A stretch of 64,000 bases of DNA, taken from contig JAPSLM010000001.1 of assembly GCA_031180825.1 (NCBI GenBank), forward strand, positions 248,001-312,000, read 5' to 3'. Below the pieces are notes generated by a model, which was given only the letters and a program-made list of their open reading frames with translations, made no database searches and had not been told where the DNA came from. Positions 1-9,071 of this stretch are shown here, piece after piece. The stretch comes from Paenibacillus sp. Lineage in GTDB: Bacteria > Bacillota > Bacilli > Paenibacillales > NBRC-103111. Position 1 is the stretch's first letter; each line of letters starts with the position of its first letter. A program made the translations under genes and the position numbers.

Positions 1-39
1 AATAAGTAGAGATTTCATGATCCAAGGAGGACGTTACCG

Positions 40-1305
40 ATGGCAAGTACGATCGACCGCAGCATTATCCGCGACATTGCGCTCGCGCCGGAAGGACATT
101 TGAAGATCGATTGGGTGAACGCTCACATGCCGGTGCTCAACCGGATCCGCGAGCAATTCGAGAAGGAACAGCCGTTTAAAGGGCTGAAGGTCGCCATCTC
201 GCTTCATTTGGAAGCCAAAACGGCTTATTTGGCCAAAGTGGTGCAGGCCGGCGGCGCTGAAGTGACCATTTGCGGCAGCAATCCTCTGTCCACGCAGGAC
301 GACGTATGCGCGGCTTTGGTGGAGGACGGCATCACGGTATTTGCGAAGTACAACCCGGAGCCGAAGGAGTATAAGGAGCTGTTGATCAAGACGCTGGAAA
401 CCGAGCCGGATCTGATCATTGACGACGGCGGTGATCTGGTTACCATTCTCCACTCCGAGCGCAAAGACCTGCTCAAAAACGTGCGCGGGGGCGCGGAAGA
501 AACGACGACGGGCATTCTTCGCCTGAAATCGCTGGAGAAGGACGGGCAGCTCCAATTCCCGATGGTTGCGGTCAACGACGCGTTCTGCAAATATTTGTTC
601 GATAACCGTTACGGCACCGGTCAATCCGTTTGGGACGGCATCAACCGCACCACGAACCTCGTCGTTGCGGGGAAAACGGTCGTTGTCGTCGGCTACGGCT
701 GGTGCGGCAAGGGCGTGGCGATGCGCGCCAAAGGGCTCGGCGCCAATGTCATCGTGACGGAAATCGACGCGATCAAAGCGGTCGAAGCTTACATGGACGG
801 CTTTGCGGTTATGCCGATGAGCGAAGCGGCCAAGGTGGGCGATTTCTTCGTCACGGTAACGGGCAACCGGGACGTCATCCGCGGCGAGCATTACAAGGTC
901 ATGAAGGACGGAGCGATTTTGTCCAACGCCGGTCACTTCGACGTGGAAGTGAATAAACCGGAGCTGGAGGCTATGGCCGTATCCGTGCGGACGGTACGCC
1001 GCAACATCGAAGAGTACACGCTTCAGGACGGACGGAAGTTTTACATTTTGGCCGAAGGACGTCTGGTCAACCTGGCCGCAGGCGACGGGCATCCGGCGGA
1101 AATCATGGACATGACGTTTGCGCTTCAGGCGATGTCCTTGAAGTACGTGAACGAAAACTACAAGCAAATCGGCCGCAAGGTCGTCAATGTGCCTTACGAG
1201 CTGGATGAGCAGGTGGCCCGCTTCAAGCTGGCTTCGCTCGGCATCGGCATCGATACGCTGACCGAAGAGCAAAAAGCATACCTGGATAGCTGGGCGGAGC
1301 ACTGA
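40..1305 (+). CDS. ahcY: Adenosylhomocysteinase (S-adenosyl-L-homocysteine hydrolase)
   Basis: This cytosolic enzyme reversibly splits S-adenosylhomocysteine into adenosine and homocysteine, removing the inhibitory by-product of methyltransferases. The 421-residue product has the family pattern from end to end: an SLHLEAKTA segment near residue 54, the GAEETTTG motif near 151, DNRYGTGQSVWDG near 188-200 and the NAD-binding GYGWCGKG at about 218-225. The ATG follows an AAGGAGGAC ribosome binding site at good spacing. It is the shorter form of the enzyme, lacking the insertion of about 40 residues seen in some relatives. Only 39 bases upstream are visible, so promoter and regulation cannot be judged. 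B. subtilis uses Pfs and LuxS instead, so its presence is a lineage trait. The family assignment is secure. Confidence 0.97.
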   Translation: MASTIDRSIIRDIALAPEGHLKIDWVNAHMPVLNRIREQFEKEQPFKGLKVAISLHLEAKTAYLAKVVQAGGAEVTICGSNPLSTQDDVCAALVEDGITVFAKYNPEPKEYKELLIKTLETEPDLIIDDGGDLVTILHSERKDLLKNVRGGAEETTTGILRLKSLEKDGQLQFPMVAVNDAFCKYLFDNRYGTGQSVWDGINRTTNLVVAGKTVVVVGYGWCGKGVAMRAKGLGANVIVTEIDAIKAVEAYMDGFAVMPMSEAAKVGDFFVTVTGNRDVIRGEHYKVMKDGAILSNAGHFDVEVNKPELEAMAVSVRTVRRNIEEYTLQDGRKFYILAEGRLVNLAAGDGHPAEIMDMTFALQAMSLKYVNENYKQIGRKVVNVPYELDEQVARFKLASLGIGIDTLTEEQKAYLDSWAEH

Positions 1306-1321
1306 TCCGTAACCGGCCTAA

Positions 1322-1364
1322 GAATCTCCCTTTGATGCAAGAGCATCAGGGGGAGATTTTTTTG
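1322..1364 (+). terminator. Rho-independent terminator after ahcY
   Basis: An AATCTCCC...GGGGGAGATT stem with an inner TGATGC/GCATCA section is followed by a run of T. It lies 16 bases after the ahcY stop and isolates ahcY from the next gene. Confidence 0.85.
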
Positions 1365-1467
1365 GCTGAATTGTCGAAAAATTGAAACAATGAAATTCCT
1401 CCTTGCGTCTAGGGGATAACGCAGCGTTTCAGCGGCTGTGGGATCAGACAAATAAGGGGGAGGCACT

Positions 1468-2505
1468 ATGCGAAAGTTAGGGGAATCGGTTGTGCCGAGG
1501 TTGCGCATGTCGGGGGGGATGCGCGGAGCCGCGGCTGTTCTGCTGCTGGCCGGATGGCTTGCAGGCTGCAGCGCGGCTTCGACGGGCTCGGAAAAGCTGG
1601 ATGCCGGCGATCGGAAAATGGCGCAGACTAGCGGCGAGCAATCGCAAGCAAACAACCAAAATTCTCCCGCATTACCTGATCGGGCTGCCGATCCGAATGC
1701 GGGGAAGCCGGCCGCGAGCACGGGCTTGACGGGGGAGACGGCGCCGGAGACATCGGATGCGTTCAGCCGCAAAATCATCTACAAAGCGAATTTGGTCATG
1801 CAGGTGGAAAAGTATCAAGAGGCGCAAGCGAAAATACAGGAGGCGGTCAAGCAGTCGGGCGGCTACATCTTGCAGTTCGACGAGAACGCTTCGGCCTTGG
1901 AAAAAAGCGGCACGTTTGTCATCAAGGTACCGGCCGCAGGCTTCCAATCGCTGCTGGCGCTGCTCGAACAGATTCAGCCGACGCTGCAAAAAAATTTGCA
2001 GGGTCAGGATGTGACGGAGGAATATGTCGATCTCGCCGCGCGTTTGAAGGCAAAGCAAGTGGTGGAGAGCCGGCTGATCGCTTTCATGGAGAAGGCTGCG
2101 AAGACCGACGAATTGCTGGCTTTCTCAAACGAGCTCGGTAAAGTTCAGGAAGAAATCGAGCGAATCAAAGGACGCATGCGGTATTTGGAGCAAAACGTAG
2201 CGTTATCCACCATCGAGCTGAAGCTGACGCAAAAAAGCAGCTCGGCCGAGGTTATCCAGGCGCGTGGTCAGGGGCCGTTAGGACAGCGGGCGGCAGAAGC
2301 GCTGAACGGCACTTTGGCGGTACTCGGCTTTTTGCTTCAGTGGGCATTCGTTTTTCTGGCGGGCGCGCTACCGGTGATCCTGCTGCTTGCGTTGATCGGC
2401 ATTCCCGTTTGGCTCCTGCGCAATCGGCGCAAGGAGAAGCTCGCCGCTATTCGTGCGCGGCTGGCGGGAGAAGAGGCGGAAGTGCCCGGGGACAAAACAG
2501 AATAA
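1468..2505 (+). CDS. DUF4349 domain lipoprotein
   Basis: This is a predicted membrane-anchored lipoprotein of unknown function. The 345-residue product starts with a basic N-terminus and a hydrophobic stretch ending in the lipobox LAGC (Cys34), then a low-complexity Ser/Gln/Asn linker. A DUF4349 region follows from about residue 95, with a long coiled-coil segment around 180-245. One or two hydrophobic segments at about 270-310 and a basic tail place the C-terminus in or across the membrane. The ATG has a GGGGGAGG site upstream. Terminators on both sides suggest a single-gene unit. The family is recognised by its overall pattern, but no biochemical role is known, so none is assigned. Confidence 0.85.
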   Translation: MRKLGESVVPRLRMSGGMRGAAAVLLLAGWLAGCSAASTGSEKLDAGDRKMAQTSGEQSQANNQNSPALPDRAADPNAGKPAASTGLTGETAPETSDAFSRKIIYKANLVMQVEKYQEAQAKIQEAVKQSGGYILQFDENASALEKSGTFVIKVPAAGFQSLLALLEQIQPTLQKNLQGQDVTEEYVDLAARLKAKQVVESRLIAFMEKAAKTDELLAFSNELGKVQEEIERIKGRMRYLEQNVALSTIELKLTQKSSSAEVIQARGQGPLGQRAAEALNGTLAVLGFLLQWAFVFLAGALPVILLLALIGIPVWLLRNRRKEKLAAIRARLAGEEAEVPGDKTE

Positions 2506-2510
2506 CATGA

Positions 2511-2552
2511 AAAAAATCCTGCGGTCGTCTACGGACGAAGCAGGATTTTTTG
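2511..2552 (+). terminator. Rho-independent terminator before mraZ
   Basis: AAAAAATCCTGC pairs with GCAGGATTTTTT across a short loop, and both arms carry A/T tracts, so it could act on either strand. It closes the DUF4349 unit. Its T-run overlaps the proposed -35 of the mraZ promoter. Confidence 0.85.
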
Positions 2553-2578
2553 TTAACATGACGAATCATTACTATACA
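2550..2578 (+). promoter_or_regulatory. Candidate sigma-A promoter of the dcw cluster
   Basis: TTGTTA (2550-2555) and TATACA (2573-2578) are separated by 17 bases, directly before the MraZ-box repeats and mraZ. The hexamers match consensus only in part, so position and spacing carry most of the weight. Confidence 0.5.
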
Positions 2579-2579
2579 A

Positions 2580-2617
2580 GTGGTGGAAAGTGGGGTAAAG
2601 TGGAGGAAAGGGGGTGG
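2580..2617 (+). promoter_or_regulatory. Probable MraZ operator: 10-bp direct repeats
   Basis: GTGGTGG (2580), GTGGGG (2590), GTGGAGG (2600) and GGGGTGG (2611) recur every 10 to 11 bases, with AAA spacers between the first three. MraZ proteins bind arrays of short GTGG/TGGG-type direct repeats in front of their own gene. The array lies between the likely promoter and the mraZ start and includes the ribosome binding site, which fits autorepression. Confidence 0.7.
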
Positions 2618-2623
2618 CGTGTG

Positions 2624-3061
2624 GTGTTCATGGGGGAATATCAACATACCGTTGACGAAAAAGGCCGGATGATCGTGCCGGCCAAATTTCGCGAAGCCCT
2701 GGGAACATCATTCATCGTCACTCGCGGCCTGGACCAATGTTTATTCGTTTATCCCATGAACGAGTGGTCGGTGCTGGAGCAGAAGCTCAAAGCGCTGCCG
2801 CTCATGAAGTCTGACGCTCGCGCCTTTACCCGGTTCTTTTTCTCCGGCGCCACCGAATGCGAGCTGGACAAGCAGGGCAGGGTCAACCTGCCGAAAAATC
2901 TGCTCGAGCATGCCAAGCTGGAGAAAGATTGTGTCGTTATCGGCGTTTCCAATCGGGTGGAGATTTGGAGCAAGTCGATCTGGGAAAACTACTTCCAGCA
3001 ATCCGAGGAATCGTTTGCCGAGATTGCGGAGAAACTGGTCGATTTTAACTTTGATCTATAA
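2624..3061 (+). CDS. mraZ: Transcriptional regulator MraZ
   Basis: MraZ is a ring-forming DNA-binding protein that represses its own dcw operon. The product has the two characteristic half-domains, each with a D-x-x-G-R core: [12 protein letters not shown] near the N-terminus and [11 protein letters not shown] near residue 80. The open frame extends well upstream, but homologues begin M-F-M-G-E-Y. I therefore choose the GTG at 2624, about 8 bases after a GGGGGT site, giving 145 residues against 143 in B. subtilis. The ATG at 2630 is the alternative. It is the first gene of the dcw cluster and is followed closely by rsmH. Confidence 0.95.
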   Translation: MFMGEYQHTVDEKGRMIVPAKFREALGTSFIVTRGLDQCLFVYPMNEWSVLEQKLKALPLMKSDARAFTRFFFSGATECELDKQGRVNLPKNLLEHAKLEKDCVVIGVSNRVEIWSKSIWENYFQQSEESFAEIAEKLVDFNFDL

Positions 3062-3096
3062 CCCCGGAAAAATGCCGGCGTAGGAGGAGCAGCGGG

Positions 3097-4047
3097 ATGT
3101 TTCATCATGTGACCGTACTTAAGCAGGAAGCAGTGGAAGGATTACATATACAGCCGGACGGCGTCTACGTCGATTGTACGCTCGGCGGAGCGGGGCACAG
3201 CTTCGAGATCGCTTCGCGCCTCGGGCCGGAGGGCTTGCTTATCGCCTTCGATCAAGACGACGCGGCGCTTGCCAACGCCAGGGAGCGGCTCGCTCCGGTC
3301 ATGGACCGGGTGAAGCTGGTCCGCAGCAACTTTCGCTATTTGGAGCGCGAGCTTGCCCAAGTCCCGCGTGCTTTGAGAGACGGCCGTCCGCAGGTGGACG
3401 GGATTTTGTTTGATTTGGGCGTGTCGTCCCCGCAGCTCGATGAGGCTGAGCGGGGCTTCAGCTACAATCATGACGCCGAGCTGGACATGCGGATGGACCG
3501 GACGGCTCCGCTGACGGCGAAAGACATCGTCAACGATTGGCCGGAGCAGGAGATCGCGCAAATTTTATACGAATACGGCGAAGAAAAATTCTCGCGCCGT
3601 ATCGCGGCGACCATCGCGGCCGCCCGCGCCAAGGGCCCGATCGAAACGACGGGCCAGCTCGTCGATCTGATCAAGGAATCGATACCTGCAGCGGCAAGGC
3701 GCACCGGACCGCATCCGGCCAAGCGCAGCTTTCAGGCGCTGCGGATCGCCGTAAACGACGAGCTCGGCGCCTTCGAGGATGCGCTGGAGCAAACCATCCG
3801 CTGTCTGGCCCCGGGAGGCCGGGCCGCGGTGATTACCTTCCATTCGCTCGAAGACCGGATATGTAAACAAACTTTTTCCAAATATGTAGCCAAATGCACG
3901 TGCCCGCCCGACTTTCCGATGTGCGTATGCGGATCTGCCGGTATCGTTAAGCTGGTGAACCGCAAGCCGATCGAAGCCGGGACGGAAGAGCTCGAGGCGA
4001 ATCCGCGCGCCCGTTCGGCGAAGCTGAGAATCGCTGAAAAACTATGA
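3097..4047 (+). CDS. rsmH: 16S rRNA (cytosine1402-N4)-methyltransferase RsmH (MraW)
   Basis: RsmH transfers a methyl group from S-adenosylmethionine to N4 of C1402 in the 16S rRNA decoding centre. The 316 residues show the SAM-binding [10 protein letters not shown] motif at about 26-35, the [18 protein letters not shown] segment near 110 and a TFHSLEDR motif near the C-terminal third, all hallmarks of the family. A cluster of Cys residues ([13 protein letters not shown]) follows. The ATG has an AGGAGG site 9 bases upstream. The gene sits in its usual place between mraZ and ftsL. Confidence 0.97.
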   Translation: MFHHVTVLKQEAVEGLHIQPDGVYVDCTLGGAGHSFEIASRLGPEGLLIAFDQDDAALANARERLAPVMDRVKLVRSNFRYLERELAQVPRALRDGRPQVDGILFDLGVSSPQLDEAERGFSYNHDAELDMRMDRTAPLTAKDIVNDWPEQEIAQILYEYGEEKFSRRIAATIAAARAKGPIETTGQLVDLIKESIPAAARRTGPHPAKRSFQALRIAVNDELGAFEDALEQTIRCLAPGGRAAVITFHSLEDRICKQTFSKYVAKCTCPPDFPMCVCGSAGIVKLVNRKPIEAGTEELEANPRARSAKLRIAEKL

Positions 4048-4065
4048 ACCGAGGGGGAAAGCATC

Positions 4066-4515
4066 TTGCCGGCTTATATTCAAGGGAATTTGGCAGTTGA
4101 ACAACGGACCGAGAACAAAGTCAAAGTCAAGGAAACGAAAAAGATCGTCTACCGGAACAAAACGTTGCCGGTACAAGAAAAGCTGCTCTATTTGTTTACG
4201 GTTGCCGTCTGCGTCGTCGTTGCGGGTGTCATCATTTGGCGTTATGCGCAAATTTACGAGATGAGCTCGAGCATTAAAACTATTGAGCAGAAAATTGCCA
4301 AGCTGGAAGCGGAGAACAGCATTCTCAAGCAAAAGGTGGACGCGCTCTCCGACCCTCAACGTTTTGAGGAAGAGGCCCGGCTTCGCGGTTACAGCGTTGC
4401 CCAGCCGAATCAGACGAGAACGCAAGGGACAACCAAGTCCTCCGGGCAAAGCGTCGCTTCCAAAACGACTCCGGCCGGCGGAGCCGCATCCAAAAAAACA
4501 AAGGATCAACCCTGA
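4066..4515 (+). CDS. ftsL: Cell division protein FtsL
   Basis: FtsL is a small bitopic protein that forms a complex with DivIB and DivIC and helps activate septal peptidoglycan synthesis. The 149-residue product has a basic cytoplasmic N-terminus, one transmembrane segment (about 40-60) and an extracellular heptad-repeat helix (about 64-95). An unusual disordered tail rich in Thr, Ser, Gly and Lys follows (about 112-149). B. subtilis FtsL is near 117 residues, so the tail is the main difference. The start is TTG, 8 bases after a GAGGGGGAAA site. Sequence conservation in this family is weak, so the call rests on topology and position between rsmH and pbpB. Confidence 0.9.
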   Translation: MPAYIQGNLAVEQRTENKVKVKETKKIVYRNKTLPVQEKLLYLFTVAVCVVVAGVIIWRYAQIYEMSSSIKTIEQKIAKLEAENSILKQKVDALSDPQRFEEEARLRGYSVAQPNQTRTQGTTKSSGQSVASKTTPAGGAASKKTKDQP

Positions 4516-4544
4516 TCTGTCCGTTGGAGTAGGGAGGATATACG

Positions 4545-6938
4545 ATGACCAAAAAGGTAAAATTGCGTTCGTTAATCATCGGAGGGGGGTTCACCCTCCT
4601 TTTTGTTGTCCTGATCATGCGCATCTATTGGGTTCAAGTTGTCGATGGCGCCAGACTGGTCACGGAGGTTACGAAAAATCAATGGTCGAAAGTGAAGGAC
4701 ATCCATCCGGTCCGCGGCAGCATTCTGGACCGAAACGGCACGGTGCTTGCGGAAGATTCCCCGGCATACACACTGGCCCTGGTTCCCAAGACGATTCAGG
4801 AAAACAATAATCAGGAAGAAGTTGTGAAAGGTCTGGCGGCCATTTTGGCGGCCTCCGGCGATCCTGCCAACGTCACGGCGCTGGAAGACAAAATACGCAA
4901 ACGGTTGGAAGCCAAGCGGGAATGGCTGCCGATGCAACAGATTGAAATCCGCAACGAAGGCTGGAAGATCGACTCGGAGACCGCTGCAAAAATCAATCAA
5001 TTCGTGGAAGAGCTGCAGTCAAAGTTTCCGAAAAAGAACACGTCCGCCGGTATTGTACTTGTGCCTGAGATCAAGAGATTTTACCCAGGGGGTCAGCTCG
5101 CCGCCCATCTGATCGGCTACACCAACAAGGAAGACAAGCCGGTGATGGGGATCGAAGCGCAGCTCGACAACTATTTGAAAGGCGTTCCCGGTTTTCTGAA
5201 TTACGAGAAAGACCGCTATGGCGTCGAACTGACGAGTTCGAAAAGCCGATATCAGCCGGCGGTGAACGGAAGCAACGTACAGCTGACGATCGACAAAAAA
5301 ATTCAGTTTTACATCGAGAGCGCGCTGCAGAAGACGTACGACAAATGGCGTCCGAAAAGCCTTACCGCGATTGCGGTCGATCCGAAAACAATGGAAATTC
5401 TTGGGCTTGCGAACATGCCGACGTTCAACCCGAACAAATATGGCGAAATAAAAAAACAGTCGGATTTCATCAATCATGCCGTTGCTTCGCAATATGAACC
5501 GGGGTCGACCTTCAAGCTGGTCACTCTGGCTGCGGCGATAGAAGAAGGCGTGTTTTTTCCGGAAGACAAGTATCAGTCCGGCAGAATTATTGTCGCTGAT
5601 CGGGAACTTCATGATCATAACCGTGTGGGATGGGGAAGAATTTCATACCTTGAAGGGTTGAAACGCTCGAGTAACGTTGCATTCGTAAAGCTGGGACTTG
5701 AGAAGCTGGGGACGGACAAGCTTCGGCAGTATATCGACAAATTCGGATTCGGAGCGAAAACGGGCATCGATATTTCCGGAGAAGTGGCGGGACGTGTTAA
5801 AATGCAATACGCCCCCGAGTACGCTACAGCGACGTATGGACAGGGGCTGACCGCCACCATGATCCAGCAAACCGCGGCTTACGCTGCGATTGCAAACGGC
5901 GGCAAGCTGATGTGGCCGCATGTTATTAAGCAGATTACTAATCCGGATACGGGCGAAATTATCGAAAAGTACGAGCCTAAGGTCATCCGCGAGGTCGTAT
6001 CCCCCGAAACGGCCAAACAGGTCGGCGAATATTTGGAACAGGTGGTGTCCGATCAGCAAATCGGAACTGGTCGGAGGGCATATATCGAAGGCTATCGTGT
6101 GGCCGGCAAGACGGGTACGGCGAACTTCGTGCTTCCCGGACAAGTAGAGTATGCGAGAGGCCGATGGATGGTTTCTTTCATTGGCTACGCGCCTCTTGAT
6201 GATCCGCAAATATTAGTAGCCATTATGGCGGACGATCCCGATCTCGGCGGCAACTATCATTTGGGGGGCGATGTAACCGCCCCGGCTTTCAAAGAGATCG
6301 TCTCGCAATCGCTGCGGTATATGGGCGTTGCGCCGAGCGTAACCCATGAGCAGCCTTCCCAGCCGACGGAGAAAGCGCCGCTGGGCAAGATGCCGGATTT
6401 GACCGGCCAGTCGCTGGACGATGCCAAGGCGGCCATGAACAAGTTCGGCGTTTCGGTCGAGCCGATCGGTCAAGGGCCGAAGGTCATCGCCCAATCTCCG
6501 CTGCCGGGTACTGAAATCGGCGGCGCGCAGCGAATGTATGTACTGATGCAGGAAGGCGAGGAGGTTCCCGTACCTAACTTATCCGGAAAATCGCTTCGCG
6601 ATGCCCTGGAGGTATGCTCCTTCCTGAAGGTGCGCTGCCAATCGACCGGTGAAGGGTATGTATCGGATCAGGCGCTGGAAGACTACGGCGGATCACGTGT
6701 CCTGACTTTGCAGCTTAAATCGTATCAGGAGCTGCTGGAAAATCCGGTGGCCGGCAAGACGGACAAATCCGAGAAGTCGGATAAAAACGAGAAATCCGAT
6801 AAATCGGCCAAGGCGGATTCTTCTGCGGCCAAGGCGACGGGAGACAGCGGAAAATCGGGCGCCGGCAAAAAAAATACCGACTCCTCCAAGCAAAACGCCG
6901 ACGGCACGTCCAAAAAAACGGCATCGGCGCAGCCATAG
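4545..6938 (+). CDS. pbpB: Penicillin-binding protein 2B, septal transpeptidase with PASTA domains
   Basis: This class B penicillin-binding protein cross-links septal peptidoglycan. It has one N-terminal transmembrane segment (about 9-30), a dimerisation domain and a transpeptidase domain. The active-site motifs are STFK (Ser321, Lys324), SSN (375-377) and KTG (522-524). Two PASTA domains follow from about residue 610. The last 60 or so residues are a Lys/Asp/Ser-rich, repeat-like tail, which helps explain 797 residues against about 716 in B. subtilis PBP2B. A class B enzyme between ftsL and spoVD is pbpB in this group. SpoVE or another SEDS protein is the expected glycosyltransferase partner. 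Confidence 0.95.
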   Translation: MTKKVKLRSLIIGGGFTLLFVVLIMRIYWVQVVDGARLVTEVTKNQWSKVKDIHPVRGSILDRNGTVLAEDSPAYTLALVPKTIQENNNQEEVVKGLAAILAASGDPANVTALEDKIRKRLEAKREWLPMQQIEIRNEGWKIDSETAAKINQFVEELQSKFPKKNTSAGIVLVPEIKRFYPGGQLAAHLIGYTNKEDKPVMGIEAQLDNYLKGVPGFLNYEKDRYGVELTSSKSRYQPAVNGSNVQLTIDKKIQFYIESALQKTYDKWRPKSLTAIAVDPKTMEILGLANMPTFNPNKYGEIKKQSDFINHAVASQYEPGSTFKLVTLAAAIEEGVFFPEDKYQSGRIIVADRELHDHNRVGWGRISYLEGLKRSSNVAFVKLGLEKLGTDKLRQYIDKFGFGAKTGIDISGEVAGRVKMQYAPEYATATYGQGLTATMIQQTAAYAAIANGGKLMWPHVIKQITNPDTGEIIEKYEPKVIREVVSPETAKQVGEYLEQVVSDQQIGTGRRAYIEGYRVAGKTGTANFVLPGQVEYARGRWMVSFIGYAPLDDPQILVAIMADDPDLGGNYHLGGDVTAPAFKEIVSQSLRYMGVAPSVTHEQPSQPTEKAPLGKMPDLTGQSLDDAKAAMNKFGVSVEPIGQGPKVIAQSPLPGTEIGGAQRMYVLMQEGEEVPVPNLSGKSLRDALEVCSFLKVRCQSTGEGYVSDQALEDYGGSRVLTLQLKSYQELLENPVAGKTDKSEKSDKNEKSDKSAKADSSAAKATGDSGKSGAGKKNTDSSKQNADGTSKKTASAQP

Positions 6939-7012
6939 CTTGTTCTAACCCCTGGTTGTCCTGAATAGGGATGATATGAAACAATTCTCTTTCAGGAAGG
7001 GGAAGGAGCGGC

Positions 7013-8962
7013 ATGAAGACATCGAACGTGACGGTTCGCCGTCGGTTGTTCGCCGCGCTAATTGTCGGAACGGCTATTTTTCTGGCCTTGGCGGTGCGGC
7101 TTGCGTACGTGCAAATTTGGCTCGGACCGGAGCTGTCGGACAAAGCGGAAGATTCATGGCGCCGCGATATTCCCGTAACGGCCAAGCGCGGGGAGATTTT
7201 GGACCGGAACGGGATGCAGCTCGCTTACAACATAAGTTCGCCTACGGTGATGGCCATCCCGGCGCAAATTCAAGACCCCGAGGCGACGGCGGCCAAGCTG
7301 GCGGCGGCGCTGGACGCAAGCCGGGAAACGATTTACAAGCAGCTGACAAAGAGAGCGTCCAGCGCCTATATTAAGCCGGCCGGCCGCAAAATCACGCAGG
7401 AAAAAGCCCGGGAAATTCGCGATATGAAGCTTCCCGGCATTGTCGTGACCGAGGATAATAAAAGATATTATCCTTTCGGGAGTTTGGCAGCGCATGTGCT
7501 TGGCTTTACCGGGATTGATAATCAAGGACTGACGGGCATAGAATTGAAGTATAACCGGACATTGACGGGCATCAGCGGCAGCATCTCCTATTTGGCCGAC
7601 GCCGCGGGCAAGTCGATGCCCGGATCGACCGACGAGTACAAGAAGCCGCTCGACGGCCTGAACCTTCAGCTCACGATCGACAGTAACATTCAAGCCATCA
7701 TGGAACGCGAGCTGGACCAGGCGATGCTCAAATATCAGCCGAATCATGTCATCGCCATTGCCATGGACCCGAATAACGGGGAGATTTTGGCCATGGGGTC
7801 GAGGCCGGGCTACGAGCCGGGCAACTATAAGGCGTATCCGGTGGAAAACTACAACCGGAATTTGCCGATTTGGATGACCTACGAACCGGGCTCCACCTTC
7901 AAGATTATTACACTTGCGGCGGCGCTCGAGGAGAAGAAGGTCAATTTGACCGAAGGATTTTTCGATCCGGGTGCGATTGAGGTGGCGGGTGCCCGGCTGC
8001 GGTGCTGGAAGCGAGGCGGGCATGGCAGCGAAACGTTCCTGCAGGTGGTGGAAAATTCCTGCAATCCGGGCTTCGTGGTCATGGGCCAAAGGCTTGGCAA
8101 AGAGAAGCTTTTCGAGTATATTTATAACTTCGGGTTCGGTAAAAAAACGGGGATCGATCTCGGCGGCGAAGAGAACGGGATTATGTTCAAGCCGTCGCGG
8201 GTTGGTCCGGTCGAGCTGGCCACCACCTCGTTCGGGCAAGGAGTCTCCGTCACGCCGATTCAGCAAATTACGGCCGTCTCCGCGGCCGTGAACGGCGGCA
8301 AGCTGTTTAAGCCGCATGTGGCGAAGGCTTGGTTCAATCCGGATACCGGGGCATTGGTCGAAGAGATGAAGCCGGAGCTGGTGCGCCAGGTGATCTCCGA
8401 AACGACCTCCAAGCAAGTGCGGGAGACGCTGGAGAGCGTCGTAGCGAACGGGACCGGACGAAATGCGTTCATCGACGGCTACCGGGTAGGAGGCAAGACG
8501 GGGACGGCGCAAAAGGTTGTGAACGGCCGTTATTCCGCGAGCGAGCATATCGTCTCCTTTATCGGGTTTGCTCCGGCCGACGATCCGAAAGTCGTCATAT
8601 ACGCCGCGGTCGACAATCCCCAGGGCATCCAGTTCGGCGGCTTGGTCGCCGCACCGCTTGTCAAGGGGATTATGGAGGACACGCTTCGTTATATGAAGGT
8701 TCCGCCGCGCAAGGATCAAATGGACCGCAAATATGTGTACGGCGATACGAAAATCGCGGAAGTCCCGAATCTGGTAGGCATGAGCATCACGGATATTTAC
8801 GAGAGCATGAATATGAATTTTCAGCTGGCAAAATCCGGCACAGGCGGCACTGTGATCAGCCAGGTGCCGAAAGCCGGGACCCGGGTGGAGCAAGGCTCGA
8901 CGATCCGGATCTATTTGTCCGACGCGAGCCCGCCGGGAAGCGGAAAACAACAGGCGCAGTGA
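7013..8962 (+). CDS. spoVD: Sporulation-specific penicillin-binding protein SpoVD
   Basis: SpoVD is the class B transpeptidase that makes spore cortex peptidoglycan with SpoVE. The 649-residue length matches B. subtilis SpoVD (646). The sequence shows an N-terminal membrane anchor (about 10-32) and transpeptidase motifs STFK (Ser294, Lys297), SCN (349-351) and KTG (495-497). A single C-terminal PASTA domain starts near residue 580. It follows pbpB by 74 bases and has its own GGAAGGAG site before the ATG. Cys350 inside the SxN motif fits the redox-sensitive SpoVD active site known from B. subtilis. Confidence 0.93.
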   Translation: MKTSNVTVRRRLFAALIVGTAIFLALAVRLAYVQIWLGPELSDKAEDSWRRDIPVTAKRGEILDRNGMQLAYNISSPTVMAIPAQIQDPEATAAKLAAALDASRETIYKQLTKRASSAYIKPAGRKITQEKAREIRDMKLPGIVVTEDNKRYYPFGSLAAHVLGFTGIDNQGLTGIELKYNRTLTGISGSISYLADAAGKSMPGSTDEYKKPLDGLNLQLTIDSNIQAIMERELDQAMLKYQPNHVIAIAMDPNNGEILAMGSRPGYEPGNYKAYPVENYNRNLPIWMTYEPGSTFKIITLAAALEEKKVNLTEGFFDPGAIEVAGARLRCWKRGGHGSETFLQVVENSCNPGFVVMGQRLGKEKLFEYIYNFGFGKKTGIDLGGEENGIMFKPSRVGPVELATTSFGQGVSVTPIQQITAVSAAVNGGKLFKPHVAKAWFNPDTGALVEEMKPELVRQVISETTSKQVRETLESVVANGTGRNAFIDGYRVGGKTGTAQKVVNGRYSASEHIVSFIGFAPADDPKVVIYAAVDNPQGIQFGGLVAAPLVKGIMEDTLRYMKVPPRKDQMDRKYVYGDTKIAEVPNLVGMSITDIYESMNMNFQLAKSGTGGTVISQVPKAGTRVEQGSTIRIYLSDASPPGSGKQQAQ

Positions 8963-9071
8963 AGTCTGACGCATCGATGAAAGTACGGTAACATTTGGGG
9001 AAATGGGCTTTTCAGCACGCATTTTTTTGTCCATAATGATACCATGTGCAAAAAACGGAGGGGGACACAAC

